A stretch of 64,000 nt of DNA from Auanema rhodensis (lineage: Eukaryota > Nematoda > Chromadorea > Rhabditida > Rhabditidae): assembly GCA_964057225.1 (NCBI GenBank), contig OZ059899.1, forward strand, positions 7,626,001 to 7,690,000, given 5' to 3'. A model generated the notes under the pieces. It was not told the origin of the DNA and ran no database searches. It worked only from the letters and a program-made list of their open reading frames with translations. How positions within the stretch are numbered: position 1 is the first letter of the stretch; every line of letters begins with the position of its first letter. Shown here piece after piece: positions 1 through 13,000 of the stretch. Position numbers and translations under genes: made by a program.

Positions 1-60
1 GAATCAAAAATCAAAATAAATTTTTGTATCTAATTTATAGTTAGTTCTAATAATTTTTAC

Positions 61-3000
61 CTAAATGTTCTTGTTTACGTTCCTGAACTTTCATTATAAC
101 TTCAGTATCATATATTCTTCGAGATACTTCCCGTACAACACCTGAATTTCTATTATTATTAGGTTAAAAATTATTTAAGCCATATGATATACGATGCAAA
201 TAATTTGTAGTATTAACATATTTTGATAAATATGTTTTTAAAGTTATCAACGTGCTTAATAGATCAGTTCATGTTTTAACATCGTATGTGTTTTAAACTG
301 GTAATGCTGGACAGAAACTTTTTTTTAATTTTCCAGATGCATTTTTAAAAAATCAGTGAATTGATACAACATCTTTCCTTCAATCCTCGCGCGTATTTCT
401 GAGTTTTATTCGAACATTTTGGCGCCTAGGTTCTCTATCCCGCATTTTCTAGCATTTCTTTGTTCTTTCCATTTGAATAAGAACACGAAAAATAGACAAA
501 AACGAATTTTCAGAATACGTTTCCCGCTCAGATTGACCTCTCTCCAGCTATGTTCATGTAAGTTTCACGGTTTATATAGAAGCATTCTCATTCCATTGTT
601 CACGTTTGCTTAACTGAGATTTTTGAAATTATTTATGCTTTAGAACTTATCATCTTATTTTAATCACATTTTGTTTCTTTAATAATTTAAAAGTATTACC
701 TTTAACTATAGGATATAATCCACTTCTTTTAGAATAATAATGTAAAAGTAATGTTCCATCTATCTGTACTTCACAACGAAAAGATGGACCTCTTAGTTTA
801 GTTTGATATACAACATGATCAATGAAGTAGTGAAGAGCATCCAACGAATCCAAAAAACCCTAAATATACCTTTGTGATAATCAAATATTTCTATTAATAG
901 TTCTCTCTCTCTTTCTTTCTCTCTCACGTTCTCTGTTTATGAACATTGTACCTCTAATGTTGCCTCCTTCGTTCCCTTAGTCTGTCTAGCCTATAGCCTC
1001 CCCACTCAATCGATCGATGCTGATCTGCACTACACACATTCCAATACAACTATTATTTCTTTGATTTTAATGAAAACTTAAGCGTTTTGAAGCTTTGTTG
1101 TATCGGAAAAAGGGAAAATTTCACATATAGGTTTCTCATCATGCTGATCATCCACATCATGTAGATTTGACGTAGATAACTATGATCACGTTAACAAGTA
1201 ACGTGATCGTAGCTCTTAACTACACTCCCAATTTGGAAGACTGATAGTAAATACCTTTATCAGGTCCCTACTATCTTCTTTTGGGATAATTTCGATAATT
1301 TGTGGGCTTTACACATGATCTCAGCTACGTTCCTAAACGGCTGGAGAAAATGGTTAAAGCCATCCGATCAGTCAATCGACCGAACCAGGCTGTGTCAATG
1401 CGCCGTATCTCATATGCGTGCACGACAAAGTCTCGCTCGTCTACCAATCTGATAACAACCGTTTCGGTCGCAATTGACCGTTGTATTGCGATATATTCAC
1501 TATGTTTTGGCTTTAATATAATTCTAGTTAGTTCTCATAACCTATACATGCTGATAACATGTGGTATATGCACGAGAATGACTGTTTTTCTGCGTCAATG
1601 TGATCAAATATGGCAGGCTATTTACATGATTAACTGTATTATTACCATTCGTTTACTGAGCAACTTAACAATATAGTTTGATGATTATCATTATTATGTA
1701 AATTTTGAAACAGATGAAGCTGAGTACTTAAAAAGCATCAAGTAACCCGTAAAACATACGGCGCACAGCTTTTCGCGCGCTTCATCTCAGCTGGCTCACC
1801 GAAAGTTTCTATTAAGACGTTTTAAATGTATTTCATGAAGATTGGATAGTATATTTGATAATATTTATGAAAAGATTATATCGTTTCTTATAATCTAGTA
1901 CGTTGCCTTCAAATCGTATCAAATGCACATTCAGTTCTAAGCTTTTATGATTCACTTATACGCCTTTCGTAAGACGCATTACTATCAAACAAAAACCAAA
2001 AAAAATGAGAATCTTAAACATTGATTTCGAGTTTTGTTTGTAAATCAAAATAAAATTATTTTACCTCTAAATCACCAGCCATTGCTCTTAAAAGCTCATC
2101 CCATCCTGTTTCCATAGTAAATTGTATAAGAAAGCCACCATAAGCTTCCCATACTTCTTCAACTGGTATACCTAAAACTGTTAATTGTTTGTTGACAACT
2201 TTTTTAATTTTTAAAATTTAAAATTCTTTAAGTTTTAAAGAACTCAGAATGTTTCTGAAATGAGGGGATGCTCATTTTAAGATTCAAAATAATATATTAT
2301 ATTGAGCTTTTAAAAGCAAAGCTTTACTTAGCTTCTTCTTTGTTTTTTTGATTGTTTTACAAATCATCAAATCAATCAAAGCACTTTGAACATTTCCAAG
2401 TACTTTTCTTACAAAAGACTTGAACTTCTTTCTTTTTCTTTTAATTTTTAAATTGATTTTTCAATTGTATTAATTAGATATTACATGCCTATAGTATTAG
2501 CTACCGCATTCACCAATCGGAACGTCTCATCGTCGGTGTAATAATGTCCAATCTCATTTTCAGTTCCCTCTTGAAACTTTGCAATTTCCCTGAAATATTT
2601 GCAAAAAAAAATGAAACTATATCATCAACACTTAGAACAGTTTTGTTTTTAATTATTGTATTGATTTAGTAAAAACATGTAGTTTCAAAGCTTACAACCT
2701 TGAGCTACCATATATCATGTCATTGTCAGTCACTTGTCCTCAAATTGTTAGATATTTTCCTGCCAAACGGATATATGTATACGTTTTAAAGTGCAAGAAA
2801 TACAATCTGAAGCTGTGAAAGCTTCCTCAGCTTTAAAATCATTGTTTGTTTTCTCTCGTCAACAACCAAAAACATAATGATAGAAACATTTAGTTAGTTT
2901 AAGTAAAGTTTACACAATGAGGTAAAGCTTTAAGTTTTTCATCTTTATAAATCTTTTGATTAATTTAAATTTTATAAATATAGAATTGAAATTATATAAA

Positions 3001-3479
3001 TAAAATATTATTAACTATTACTATAGTTTGTTATCTATTAGGCAATGTATCGGGTTGATATCTATTAAAAGTAATAAGTCGATCGATGTTATCGACAGGT
3101 TTCTATTTAAGGTCAGGTCAAGATTTTTTGCTTCCGTTGTAACCTAGAGCAGTCATATGAGAATTTCAAGGGTTCTTGTATAACATCCGAAATAAGGTGC
3201 TAACTTCTTTATAAGATATATCATATAGTATAATATGCTATTAGGCAGATTAATACAATTGCTATTTGACACTGAGTACTCTCCCCTTTCCCGCTTTTCT
3301 CTCCTGCTCTCTTAGCCTCTTCATATCATTTCTACTTTTTTGATCTTTTGTCTTTAGAGACATAACAGATATAAACCTTATTCATCATTTAATATTGAAA
3401 CTTACGCTATTTTGCTCCAAATATCTTTTCCATATTTACGATTAATCAATTGTCGAAAACTTTCGTGGATCCAACCAAA
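61..3479 (-). CDS. gcy-35: soluble guanylate cyclase, H-NOX region, partial (runs off the left edge)
   Basis: Haem/H-NOX domain of a soluble guanylate cyclase that makes cGMP; relatives in C. elegans act in oxygen-sensing neurons. Exons read from 5': 3406-3479 ([19 protein letters not shown]), 2489-2589 ([18 protein letters not shown]), 2065-2171 ([20 protein letters not shown]), 700-859 ([14 protein letters not shown], then RGPSFRCEV and [18 protein letters not shown]) and 61-141 ([19 protein letters not shown]). The YxSxR-type haem-propionate motif appears as YYSKR; the haem-ligand His is expected in the DALHYF segment. Reading phases of all five exons agree if the 2489/2488 junction is a GC donor. 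The wording is closest, from memory, to GCY-35; GCY-36 type is possible. The start codon exon (M plus F/Y) was not found upstream of 3479, and the HNOBA, coiled-coil and cyclase domains lie beyond the left edge. Confidence 0.88.
860..2064 (-). other. large intron of the soluble cyclase gene
   Basis: This 1.2-kb intron stands out from the mostly tiny introns nearby. It holds a short CT tract near 900-925, the stem-loop at 1172-1223 and a less AT-rich block around 1260-1640. That block carries a plus-strand open frame at 1302-1676 that lacks an ATG start at its upstream end and resembles no protein I know. I see no secure gene inside it. Confidence 0.6.
1172..1223. other. imperfect inverted repeat / stem-loop in the 1.2-kb cyclase intron
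   Basis: Arms 1180-1193 and 1199-1212 pair over 14 positions with one mismatch that would be a U-G wobble on the plus strand, around a 5-base loop. The stem extends outward (GTAG at 1172-1175 with CTAC at 1220-1223, TAA with TTA) past a small bulge. The total is about 52 bases. It could be a structured RNA, a small-RNA precursor or simply a cruciform. The loop is short for a typical miRNA precursor. Confidence 0.45.
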
Positions 3480-3815
3480 CTGAAAAACGATAGTCGTCTG
3501 AATTGATAATCGTCCGATGATTTTAATATTTCTCTTTCTCTTTTTCTCTTCCTTTATCTTTCTTTCACTCGCTCTTTCTCTCTCTATATCTCTCTCTCTT
3601 TAATCGTCTTCTTTTCTTTATATCAATTCTTTCTCTTTTCAATTAAATATCTAAGGCATTTTCAACTACGGAAGAATAGGCGTAAAATCTACTATCACCA
3701 ACTTGATTTCCAAAATTTTATTTTTTCACTATCAATATCTCTCTATTCTCTTACTTTTGATAGTATTTCTGTTCTCCTTAGTCTTTAAATTTGATTCTTT
3801 TTCATTCCTTCCTTC

Positions 3816-3886
<71 letters not shown>

Positions 3887-4901
3887 TCTCTTTCTCTTTC
3901 TCTTTCTCTCTCTCTCTCTCTCTCTCATATTATGTTTATCACCCACTGTCTTCTCGAAATTTGATTAAACAGTTCAGGGACGACGTATTCAGCTTCTTAG
4001 CTGTTGTTACATATAACATTATAATACATATAAAATATAAATAATATGAATTAAGTTACAAAATAAATAGTTAAACATACCATATTTTAAACTTATTAAG
4101 GTATATGATACTAAACACCTCAGTAGCCACTCTTAGGATTAGATTGAAATATCTTAGTTTAGGATGGTTGTGATGACAACTATATGAACACGCGATGCTT
4201 TCAATTTTAGAAGAATTTTTGATGAATTTACCTGAATAATTAAAGGAAATATAAGACCATTTATGGATATTTTCATTCATTATATCCATTAATTTACTTT
4301 TATAACCTTACATTATCGAAGTTTCTTCTCAGGAAAAGAAATTCCCTTTTATTATATTCTCAGAAGAAAAGATAAAGAAATAGGTTGGAAAAGAAGAAAA
4401 ACCTTACAATGGATTTGTAAGATAAAATAAATTATGTAATGATATAGTATATATTAAACTTAATGTTCCAGAAAACATATCAAAGAAAAAATTAACTAAT
4501 AAGTTTAAATTCTACTGGTAAATGTAAAAATATCTATTCAAATTCATATATAATAATATATTGTAAAAATTTGTTTGAAATATTACAAATATGAGAGAAA
4601 ATGATAAAAGGAAGGTATTACATGTTTTCTGTTTAATTAGAAGTTTTTTTAAAAAATATAAAAAAATACTTTTAATGAAGGAGGTAACCAAAAGAATTCA
4701 TTTTTAAATACAAATAAACAAGATTCAGATAAGAAGGGATAAATGTCTGTTTGGGGAAAAGCATATTATATTCTGACCTATAATCTAAAAATATTATTTA
4801 AATAACAATTAAAATATAATTTGTTTTGTTGAATTTGTAAAAAACAATATAAAATATTTACAAAAAATTGTTTCAGAATAATGATGGTAATGATACAAAT
4901 T
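3480..4901. other. region between the two cyclase genes; CT-rich
   Basis: This should contain the missing first coding exon and the promoter of the gcy-35-like gene, and the 3' UTR of the receptor cyclase. No start exon could be fixed. A minus-strand frame at 4071-4289 contains a donor-like site near 4230 but its peptide is not recognisable. A long CT microsatellite lies at 3819-3926. Confidence 0.5.
3819..3926. repeat. (CT)n / (CTTT)n microsatellite
   Basis: About 108 bases of nearly pure TC dinucleotides, interrupted by a short run of TTTC units in the middle. It creates spurious Ser/Leu-rich open frames. It lies upstream of the gcy-35-like gene. Confidence 0.97.
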
Positions 4902-7900
4902 TTAATCCAATTTTGATTCTTCATCATCTTCAGTTAAAAGCCAATGAGTACTTATAGCTCCTTGTCCCTAAATATAATTATATAATAAATAATATTAAAT
5001 ATATATAACTATATATATAGTGATATATATATATATATATATATATATAGAGTAAATATTATAAGACAACCTTTATAATAACTTCTCCACGTGGTTCTGT
5101 CTTATAACCTCCAATAACATTAGTTAAATAATGCATTGTTTCAGTAGATATATGAACTCTTCCAGCTAAAATATATAATCAATATAATCAATATAATATA
5201 ATATTATAATATTTTTGAAATTAAGTTCTATTAATATAGTAATCCTCACGTTTTCCATTGGATTCCATACGACTTGCTGTATTAACTGCATCTCCAAATA
5301 AGCAATATCGTGGCATTGTAATTCCAACAACTCCGGTAACTACAGAGCCTTAAACAGAAATATATATGTGTTCATCAAAATTAATATTGATACTCAATAT
5401 TATAATTAATTATTTAAAATAAACTAACCAGTATGTATTCCAACTCTAATGTTAATTCGTTCTTTTGGTAAATGTGGAATACGAAAGCTTTTGATTGCTC
5501 GAAGTAATGATAAGGACATTTCCGCTATTTCCTACAAACATACATACACATTACATATAGAAAGAAAAAAGAAAAGTTATTATACTTTAGCATGCTGATT
5601 GCCATTTCGATGTGGTAAACCTGATACACATAGATATCCATCACCAATAGTTTCAACCTTAAAAAAAAGAAAAAAATATATATTTATAATATTATATTGA
5701 GAAATATACCTTATAAACATCATAATCATCAATAATAGCATCAAATGTTGTATATAAATCATTTAACAAATTCACAACCTATAATAATAAAAATAATTTT
5801 ATATTATATTTAAATTAAAAATAAAAATTTACTTAATGTTATTCTTAAAATTTTTCATTAATAATTAATTTTAATTTTAAAATATATAATCAGTTATACC
5901 TGTAAAGGTGTACATCGACTAGCAAGAGTTGTGAAGGATACTACATCAGAAAAGAATAATGTCACGCAATCAAAACTTTCTGGTTCAACAGCTTGACCAA
6001 GTTTCAACTTATCCGCAACTTGTCTATAATGTGTAATAAATATATTATTATTTTATATAAAATATTATTACTTTGGTAGCATTCTATAGAGTAATATGTC
6101 ACTTTTTTTCTTTTCTTCTGTCAGCTCTTTCATACGAAATTGAACTTCTTCTTCCAAGTTTGAAGCGTATTGCTCTAATACATTAAATGCATGATCCATT
6201 AAATTAGAAGATCGATTTCTATTTAATCCTCTGATTAACGTACGAATCTTAAAATTTTATAATTTATTAACTATTTTATATATTATTTACTTGATCTGAT
6301 GATGGACGTTGTTTAGGTTCTTCACTCCAACAATCTCTAACTAATAATGTAAGTGATGATGTATTTTCATCATCTGATTCTAATGATGGTCGGATAGGAT
6401 CTCGTCCTCCTTTTTTGATTTGATATAATAAATCTATATAATAGTTATATTAATTATATATGTTTTTAATATATTAACCATCTAAATCAACATCCTGATT
6501 TTCTAAATCCCAGGCACTTTTCTTTGTAATTACTTCAGAGCATATTATAGCAAAGCTAGGAAGAAATGATGTATATTATTATTATTATAATTATTTTAAA
6601 ACTATATATGATAAATTACCTGTAAATATCTGATTCATTAGTAGGTGGCAATGTACGATCTCTTATATTTTCTGGTGCTGTCCAAAGAAAATCTAAAAAA
6701 AAGAAAATATTAATAAATTATTAATTTATATAAACCTTCTGGTCTTTTTGTTTCTTCTTCTTTTATGGGATGAAGACCATAGAAAGATACTTTAACTTTC
6801 CATCTATCATCAACAAGACAACACGTTGATGAAAGCCATCCATGTGGACCTAATGGTGTATTATGCATGAAATGCATAGCCTTAAATTATTATTTTTTAT
6901 AAAATTTATTTAAATAAAGTAAATAAAACCTACTTCAGAAACATCTCTGATTAAAGAATATTTAAAAAACCAGTCCATTTGTACAGCTCCTTTAGCAATA
7001 ACATCACGAAGTGAACCACGACTACAAAACTTCCAAATGGATAATATCTGTGGTCCATCTAATGATAATCCAATAAATTGGCAAAAATTATCATGATCCA
7101 ACTGTCTCATCTAAAAAAGCAATGAAAAGTATGAACAATTTTTTTTTTCATGTCTAACACGACGTAGTTCTGCCCAAGCTGGTCGTGATACAGCCAATCT
7201 TGAACAGTTGTGTTTTCTAGCAGCAACAGAATCTCCATCCAACAAGAAGAAAGCATGATTACTAGTTTCCTAATAATTAATAATTTAATTATATTAATTA
7301 TATGTATATGTATAACCTTTTTTGAATCAATTGTAAGTTTTGTGCTTGTTGTAATAGTACTTTGAAGAGATCTGGAACTTTGTACTGCGTGATTCTAAAA
7401 AAGAAATAAAATTGTTTGTGAATAATGAAGAAGAAAACATACACGAGCAGCTGGTGTTATCAAAGATATGAAAGGAACTTGCCATAATAAGTTTAATCTA
7501 TCTTCTTCTTTTCTTCTGACTCTAAACAATTTGTTTTTACATATTTAAATATATTTGTTTCTGAATTAACCTCATTAAATATATAATTAATAGAATAACT
7601 AATATTATAATTAATACACCAGCACCAATACTTCCAAGTATAGGACCCATATATTCTTCAAATACAGGTAGTGGACAGTTTTCTCTGTTTATTATATATA
7701 ACATTTCAATATAATATTTATAAATTAAAACCTTAAATATCCACAGGCTGGTACATTCGTTGGCTTATTCCCACCAAAAGCACTGTATAAGAGATTATCA
7801 GGCATAGTAAATTCAACCTAAACATAGTTAATATATTAATTTTGATTAATATTTTCTTTTATATGAACCTGAACTTTCATTTCAGTTGATATATCTCCAT

Positions 7901-9698
7901 CAAATATTGATCCGACCTCTATTTGATTGTTTGATGAATCAATTGCCCAAATTTTATAAATAATAATCTTTGAAAGATTAACATTCAATTGAACTTCTCC
8001 AGTGAATCCTAATTATTATAATAAAAATTATAAATTTTATAAATTTTACCTTCAACATTTAGTCCTGGAGCTCTTGCGATTAATTCTCTACCACTTGGAG
8101 GAACTCCATCTGTTAAAGTTTTGTTATAAAGATATGCTGCAACGTATACCGCATCAGCTAATTCACCAGCACATGATGAAAACTAAAAATAAATTTTACA
8201 AAATTATTATTATTAATTTTACCTGAGATTCTCCACATGTAGGACAATTTAGTTTATCTTTGAAAAGACGTTTCAAATCAGATTCAAACTTTGATGTGTC
8301 ATTATATGGTTGAGCATCAATCTATTTTAACAGAATTATATAAATAATCTTTTAAATAACTAACTAAAAAAGTTTTTTTAACTGTTTTCAATGCAATATC
8401 ATCTTTTCCATCGGGGGGATCACGTTTATCAATGTAAAATTCAGCTCAAACAAATTCATTATATGAAATATCATAAGAACTTACCATATCCTGATCGACG
8501 ATGTTCTAAATAAACCCAAACATATTCATTTGTATCCATTTTCTCTTCAGCTATTGCTAATAAAAAATTTCGACGAGCGACGTCATCTTCAAAGCATATA
8601 ACTCCAACTTGAAATTAATTATAATTACATTAATAAATATAAAAAAGAAGATGAGACTCACTTCTTGATACTTCTACCATTTGCTTCAAAGAAGATCGAA
8701 TAGTACTAATTTCAGCTGAATAAAAGCGTCTTTTGTATACTACAGATACTTCCTTGTATGATTCTCTGATTATAGCCTAAATTAAGTACAAATAATATTA
8801 ATTTTGAAATATAATTCATTTTCTTTCTTTTTTTATTATTTTTTTTAATAAATAAAAGTAAAAACAAAGAGATTATTTACCTCAAAATCTTCTGCAACAG
8901 GTATACATCGAGGTACTGTACTTCCTCTGGTAGCATATATAAACAATGAAACATCATACCATTCCAAACGTGATAAATAATCAGCAACATACAATGCTAT
9001 GCTCAAAATATAATTATTTTTAAAAATATTATAAGATAAATTATACGTATAAGTACTAGCAGTTGTAGCAGCTACATTAGGATAAATATCATTTCGAAGT
9101 AGATCTCTATCAAAAGGAGGACCCCATAGTATTAATGGCATATTTATAGCTTCACCAACACTTCCAGCTATTAATGCAGCTGAAAGTTATAAAATAAATT
9201 ATTTTTTTATTTTTTATTTGAGAAATTTAAATGAGAACATACAAGGAGAACAAGCTGGACCCATCACGAAGTCAAATCCTTTATCTTTTGCGTCAACCAT
9301 TAAGCCAGCATCCAAAGGAATATCACAATTTGTTTTAAAAAATTCTGGTCTAGAATACGTAAAAGTTTAAAATTTAAATTTAAAAGCTATTAGAAATATA
9401 CTGAAATGTAAATCCAGGTAAAAGTTGTTCTTGTTCTACTCTTTCCCAACTAACAAATGGTGCTGCTCCAACTACTCTATATCCAACATACTAAAAGATA
9501 TTATAATATAATTAAAAATAAATATTATATGAATATACTGGATCTAAATCAGATGCATTTTCGCTGACCATAACTGCTATTTTGAATGTCTTAAAAAAAC
9601 AATTATTTTATAACATTGTTTAAATTTACCTTAGCATCCAATTGACATTGACATGGCAAAATTAAATAATAAACGATAAAAAATACAATAATTGTCAT
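4902..9698 (-). CDS. receptor-type guanylate cyclase (gcy family)
   Basis: Single-pass membrane guanylate cyclase converting GTP to cGMP, probably in sensory neurons; roughly 1,050 residues over more than 25 small exons. The start at 9698 opens a signal peptide ([20 protein letters not shown]). An ANF-receptor-like ectodomain follows (e.g. [43 protein letters not shown]). A membrane segment ([20 protein letters not shown]) precedes a kinase-homology domain ([23 protein letters not shown]). A dimerisation helix comes next, then the cyclase domain. Cyclase residues look intact: metal Asp in FFSDVVSFT, Glu and second Asp in KVETIGDGY, guanine-selective Cys in [17 protein letters not shown]. The kinase-like domain reads KVSFYGL where DFG would be, so it is a pseudokinase. 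The protein ends [15 protein letters not shown]. The exact C. elegans orthologue is not assigned. Confidence 0.92.
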
Positions 9699-10129
9699 GT
9701 TTATAACATATAGTTATAGTTATAATATATATATATATATATATATATTTGAAAATGATGGAATTGCAACTAAAATTTTGATAATCTTTTCATCTCATAC
9801 GGTAAGCTGTTTTGAATTCCTACATGTTTTAAAGTATTAAGAAGACCCTGAGGAGATTGAATTTTTATCAATTTTCCACACATTTCGATAATCCGTCAAG
9901 GAAAGAACATATTAAATAAAAAAAATTCAAACTTTCTTTATAATATATAAAGGAACACAAATTTCGAAATATTTCTTTGAGACATTTTTCAATACTTTTC
10001 ATTTTGTTTTTCTCATCTGCTAAGGCTTTAGCCTATAATTCTATCAACATGTTATGTTGAATTGAAATTTTTTAATTAATAATTGAATTAAAAACATTTT
10101 ATTATATTTTCTGAAAGAAAATGTAAGAA
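9699..10129. other. short spacer between chemoreceptor and receptor cyclase
   Basis: About 430 bases between the Sre stop and the cyclase start on the same strand. It contains an AT repeat at about 9725-9750. The spacing leaves open either a compact promoter or a polycistronic transcript; no decisive signal is visible. Confidence 0.4.
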
Positions 10130-11341
10130 CTATTTCCAAGCATTTGATAATTGTTTGAAATGTGTTTCCGTGTTGAACGTATTAACAGCAGAGTTATCTT
10201 CTAAGTTAGCAGATCGACGGCAAAAATAGATTTGAGTTAAGCTTCCTTTGACCACTGGATCATAAAATGAGAAAATTGAGAAAAAGATAGCCACCGGACA
10301 TCTAAAATCAAAATAAGTTTATTTAAATTTCTTTAAAAAAATTTATATATTTAGAACTTGCATTGCTATAAGAAGTTCTCGTTGTAAACTAATACTCATA
10401 GTTTCTACATATGTACAATCGTCATCAAATGGTGTAAAAAGACTAATTAATGTGAAACCCAATGAATTAGCTATAAGTATTGGACATAATCCCTTAAAAT
10501 ATATTTTTTTGTTCAATAATACTATAGATCGTTATGATATATAACCTTTATAACACGTATATTCTCTATTACTTGAAAACGACAGCTGATAGAATATGAT
10601 ATACCTCTTGAAATCTTTTTTTGATGATAACGATTGGCTATAAAAATTGAAGGAACAACCTTAAAATAATATATAAATATAAATATAATTAATAAAGTTT
10701 ATACTGTAATTTGTATAAATGTAATTGCTGTAGGCATATATGCTATGATAAATCGAAATTTACTTGGAACTATACATATAGCAGTAAAAAGTACAGAAAC
10801 TGATATAGTAAAAGCAGAAGTTAATAACGGAATATATAAACGTCTTTTTCTTTCATAGTCATTTATAAAGAAAGTTGCAAAACATCTTTCAATAACTATT
10901 AATGGTATAACCATTAATGAACATGCAATAAAGAATATTCTTAATGTTGATGCAATGATAATGATATTACAAAATTTGATTGAATCTAAAATAATCTCTT
11001 TTTTCCTTTTTTTTTTGTTAAAAAAATGAAAAATATCTAAACATACTTGGTAATGTTATATAATGTCTTTCATATGCTATTAATATTATTCTTGTGAATA
11101 TAATAGGAAAATAACAACTGACACATCCCCATAATACAACACAAAGATTTAAATGAAAATTAAAATATCGTATCATTGATTGACGACGAAAAAATATTGC
11201 AATTACAGTTAAAATTCCAATAAAATGAAATAATATTTCAGTTATATGATAATAATCAATTGTTGAATTTAATTCATTTCTTGTATCTGTATTGAAAAGA
11301 CAAATTGGTGTTCCAGATGATAATAGTATTTGATAAAACAT
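10130..11341 (-). CDS. Sre-class seven-transmembrane chemoreceptor
   Basis: G-protein-coupled chemoreceptor of the nematode Sre family, expected in chemosensory cilia; about 340 residues. The proposed ATG at 11341 (MFYQILLSSGTPICLF) lies 20 bases after a CTTTGCAG acceptor, suiting spliced-leader trans-splicing. Membrane segments include ITEILFHFIGILTVIAIFF, LNLCVVLWGCVSCYFPIIF, IFFIACSLMVIPLIVIERC and ITVVPSIFIANRY. The family-typical ERCFATFFINDYE motif follows the third or fourth helix. The C-terminal exon reads CPVAIFFSIFSFYDPVVKG and ends QLSNAWK. There are about seven exons with small introns. It lies upstream of a receptor cyclase in the same direction, so both may serve the same sensory neurons; that is inference. 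Confidence 0.85.
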
Positions 11342-12665
11342 TTTTGTGAATATTGTAACTGCTGCAAAGGTTAATTCCAAATAAATATAAATGATAATTG
11401 ATTTAAAAAAAAATAAAAAAATAAAAAAAATAATTCTAGAGTTGATCAAGCGATTTATTAAAATACTAATTTTAATAATCTTAAATATATGAGATTATCT
11501 ACCAATTAGCAGCAGTTGGTTCAGTTCAAACTCAAACATCGAATCGGTGTTTGATCAAACGTTAGTAAAATGAGTTCAATGTGAATATTTAACATATTCT
11601 AAGAAAATAAGAAGAAATATTAATGATAATATAAATAAAATAATATACATTAAATATACAAGATGCTTATATTTGTTTTTTTTCATCCGTTTATATTAAA
11701 ATTGAAATAGTTTTTTTCCAAAATATAAACAAGAATACAATTGAATTAGCAAAAAAAATGTCGTTCCAACTCTCATCAAGAATCATTTTTGTATCAAAAA
11801 AATGAAAGGAACAACTTAGTAACATTATAAAGTATTATATTATATATGTTTATATATAGAATGAAATAATATATAGATGTTCAATGAATTTTTCATTAAT
11901 TATATCTAATTATATGGGGGGGAGGAGAAAGAATTAATGAATATGAATGAAACTTTATGCTGAAGACCTCATTAAAACAGTACAAAAAAAACAAAAAGGA
12001 AACCAAAAAAATTATAAAAAATTATATAATTAATTACATATATACATATATTTATTTATTTATTTATTAAATAATATTAAGAAAAATTTAAAATCTTCTT
12101 TTTTATATAATTTCGATTAAAAATTATCACAAATTCTATTAAATATTAAAATTTGGAAGTGAAGCATATCATGAATACGTTCAAGTTTTTCAACGAAAAT
12201 AAAAAAATCGCAACTATATATCATTAAATGTTTTTTTCTTCTTATTTTTTTTTGGCAATTTTTATAGATATATAATCTAAATTAACTATTGCATTTACAT
12301 ATGAAAAAGGAACAAAATTTATTTATAATAAGCATATATACATACAAATACGTGAAATATATTATAAGAGGTTTTTAAAAAAAAAAACGAATTAGATCAG
12401 AAAAATTATCAATTTTAGAAAATGTTTAAAAGTTGAGAATATTCGGAAAATGCCGGTTTTAAGGTAACGCTTGTTCTTGAAATTTCTAATGATATTCTGG
12501 ATAGGGACCAGTAACCTTCTCATTTCCACAGCTTATATATTAATATTTTGAAAACAAAAAATATATACATCATATTGTATTTAATCAATATATTATATAA
12601 ATATAATTTATTTTGACAAGACAATAAAATACCCGTATATTCAACAATCAACATATATAAATACA

Positions 12666-12721
<56 letters not shown>

Positions 12722-13000
12722 AATATACAATAAAGTTTGTTTTATATAAATTTGAAAGAAAACTTGAGAGACAACTAAAGATTAACAACTCCTGAAACAA
12801 TAAATGATTTTTGTCTAAGATAAGGTGAGTCGTTCAAAGAGCTGAATTAACATAAAAAATAAATTAAATAAAGAAATAAATAGTATATAATAATTAAAAT
12901 AATAAAATAATTTAAGTTATAATAGAATAATGTCATATAAACTTTTGGGGAAATAAAAATAACAGAAAACAATGAACTTGTTAGAAACATGTTCAGATCA
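11342..13000. other. intergenic, no gene seen
   Basis: AT-rich spacer between the Sre receptor and the 3' end of the PAN-domain gene. It contains a GGGGGGGAGG patch near 11918 and an AT microsatellite at 12668-12718. A minus-strand frame at 12847-13053 is only the readthrough 3' side of the PAN gene in another frame. Confidence 0.6.
12668..12718. repeat. (AT)n microsatellite
   Basis: About 51 bases of alternating T and A in the downstream flank of the PAN-domain gene. Confidence 0.97.

Noticed and set aside
3703-4044. 113-codon plus-strand ORF
   Set aside because: Most of it is translated CT repeat (Ser-Leu); its hydrophobic start is chance AT-rich sequence.
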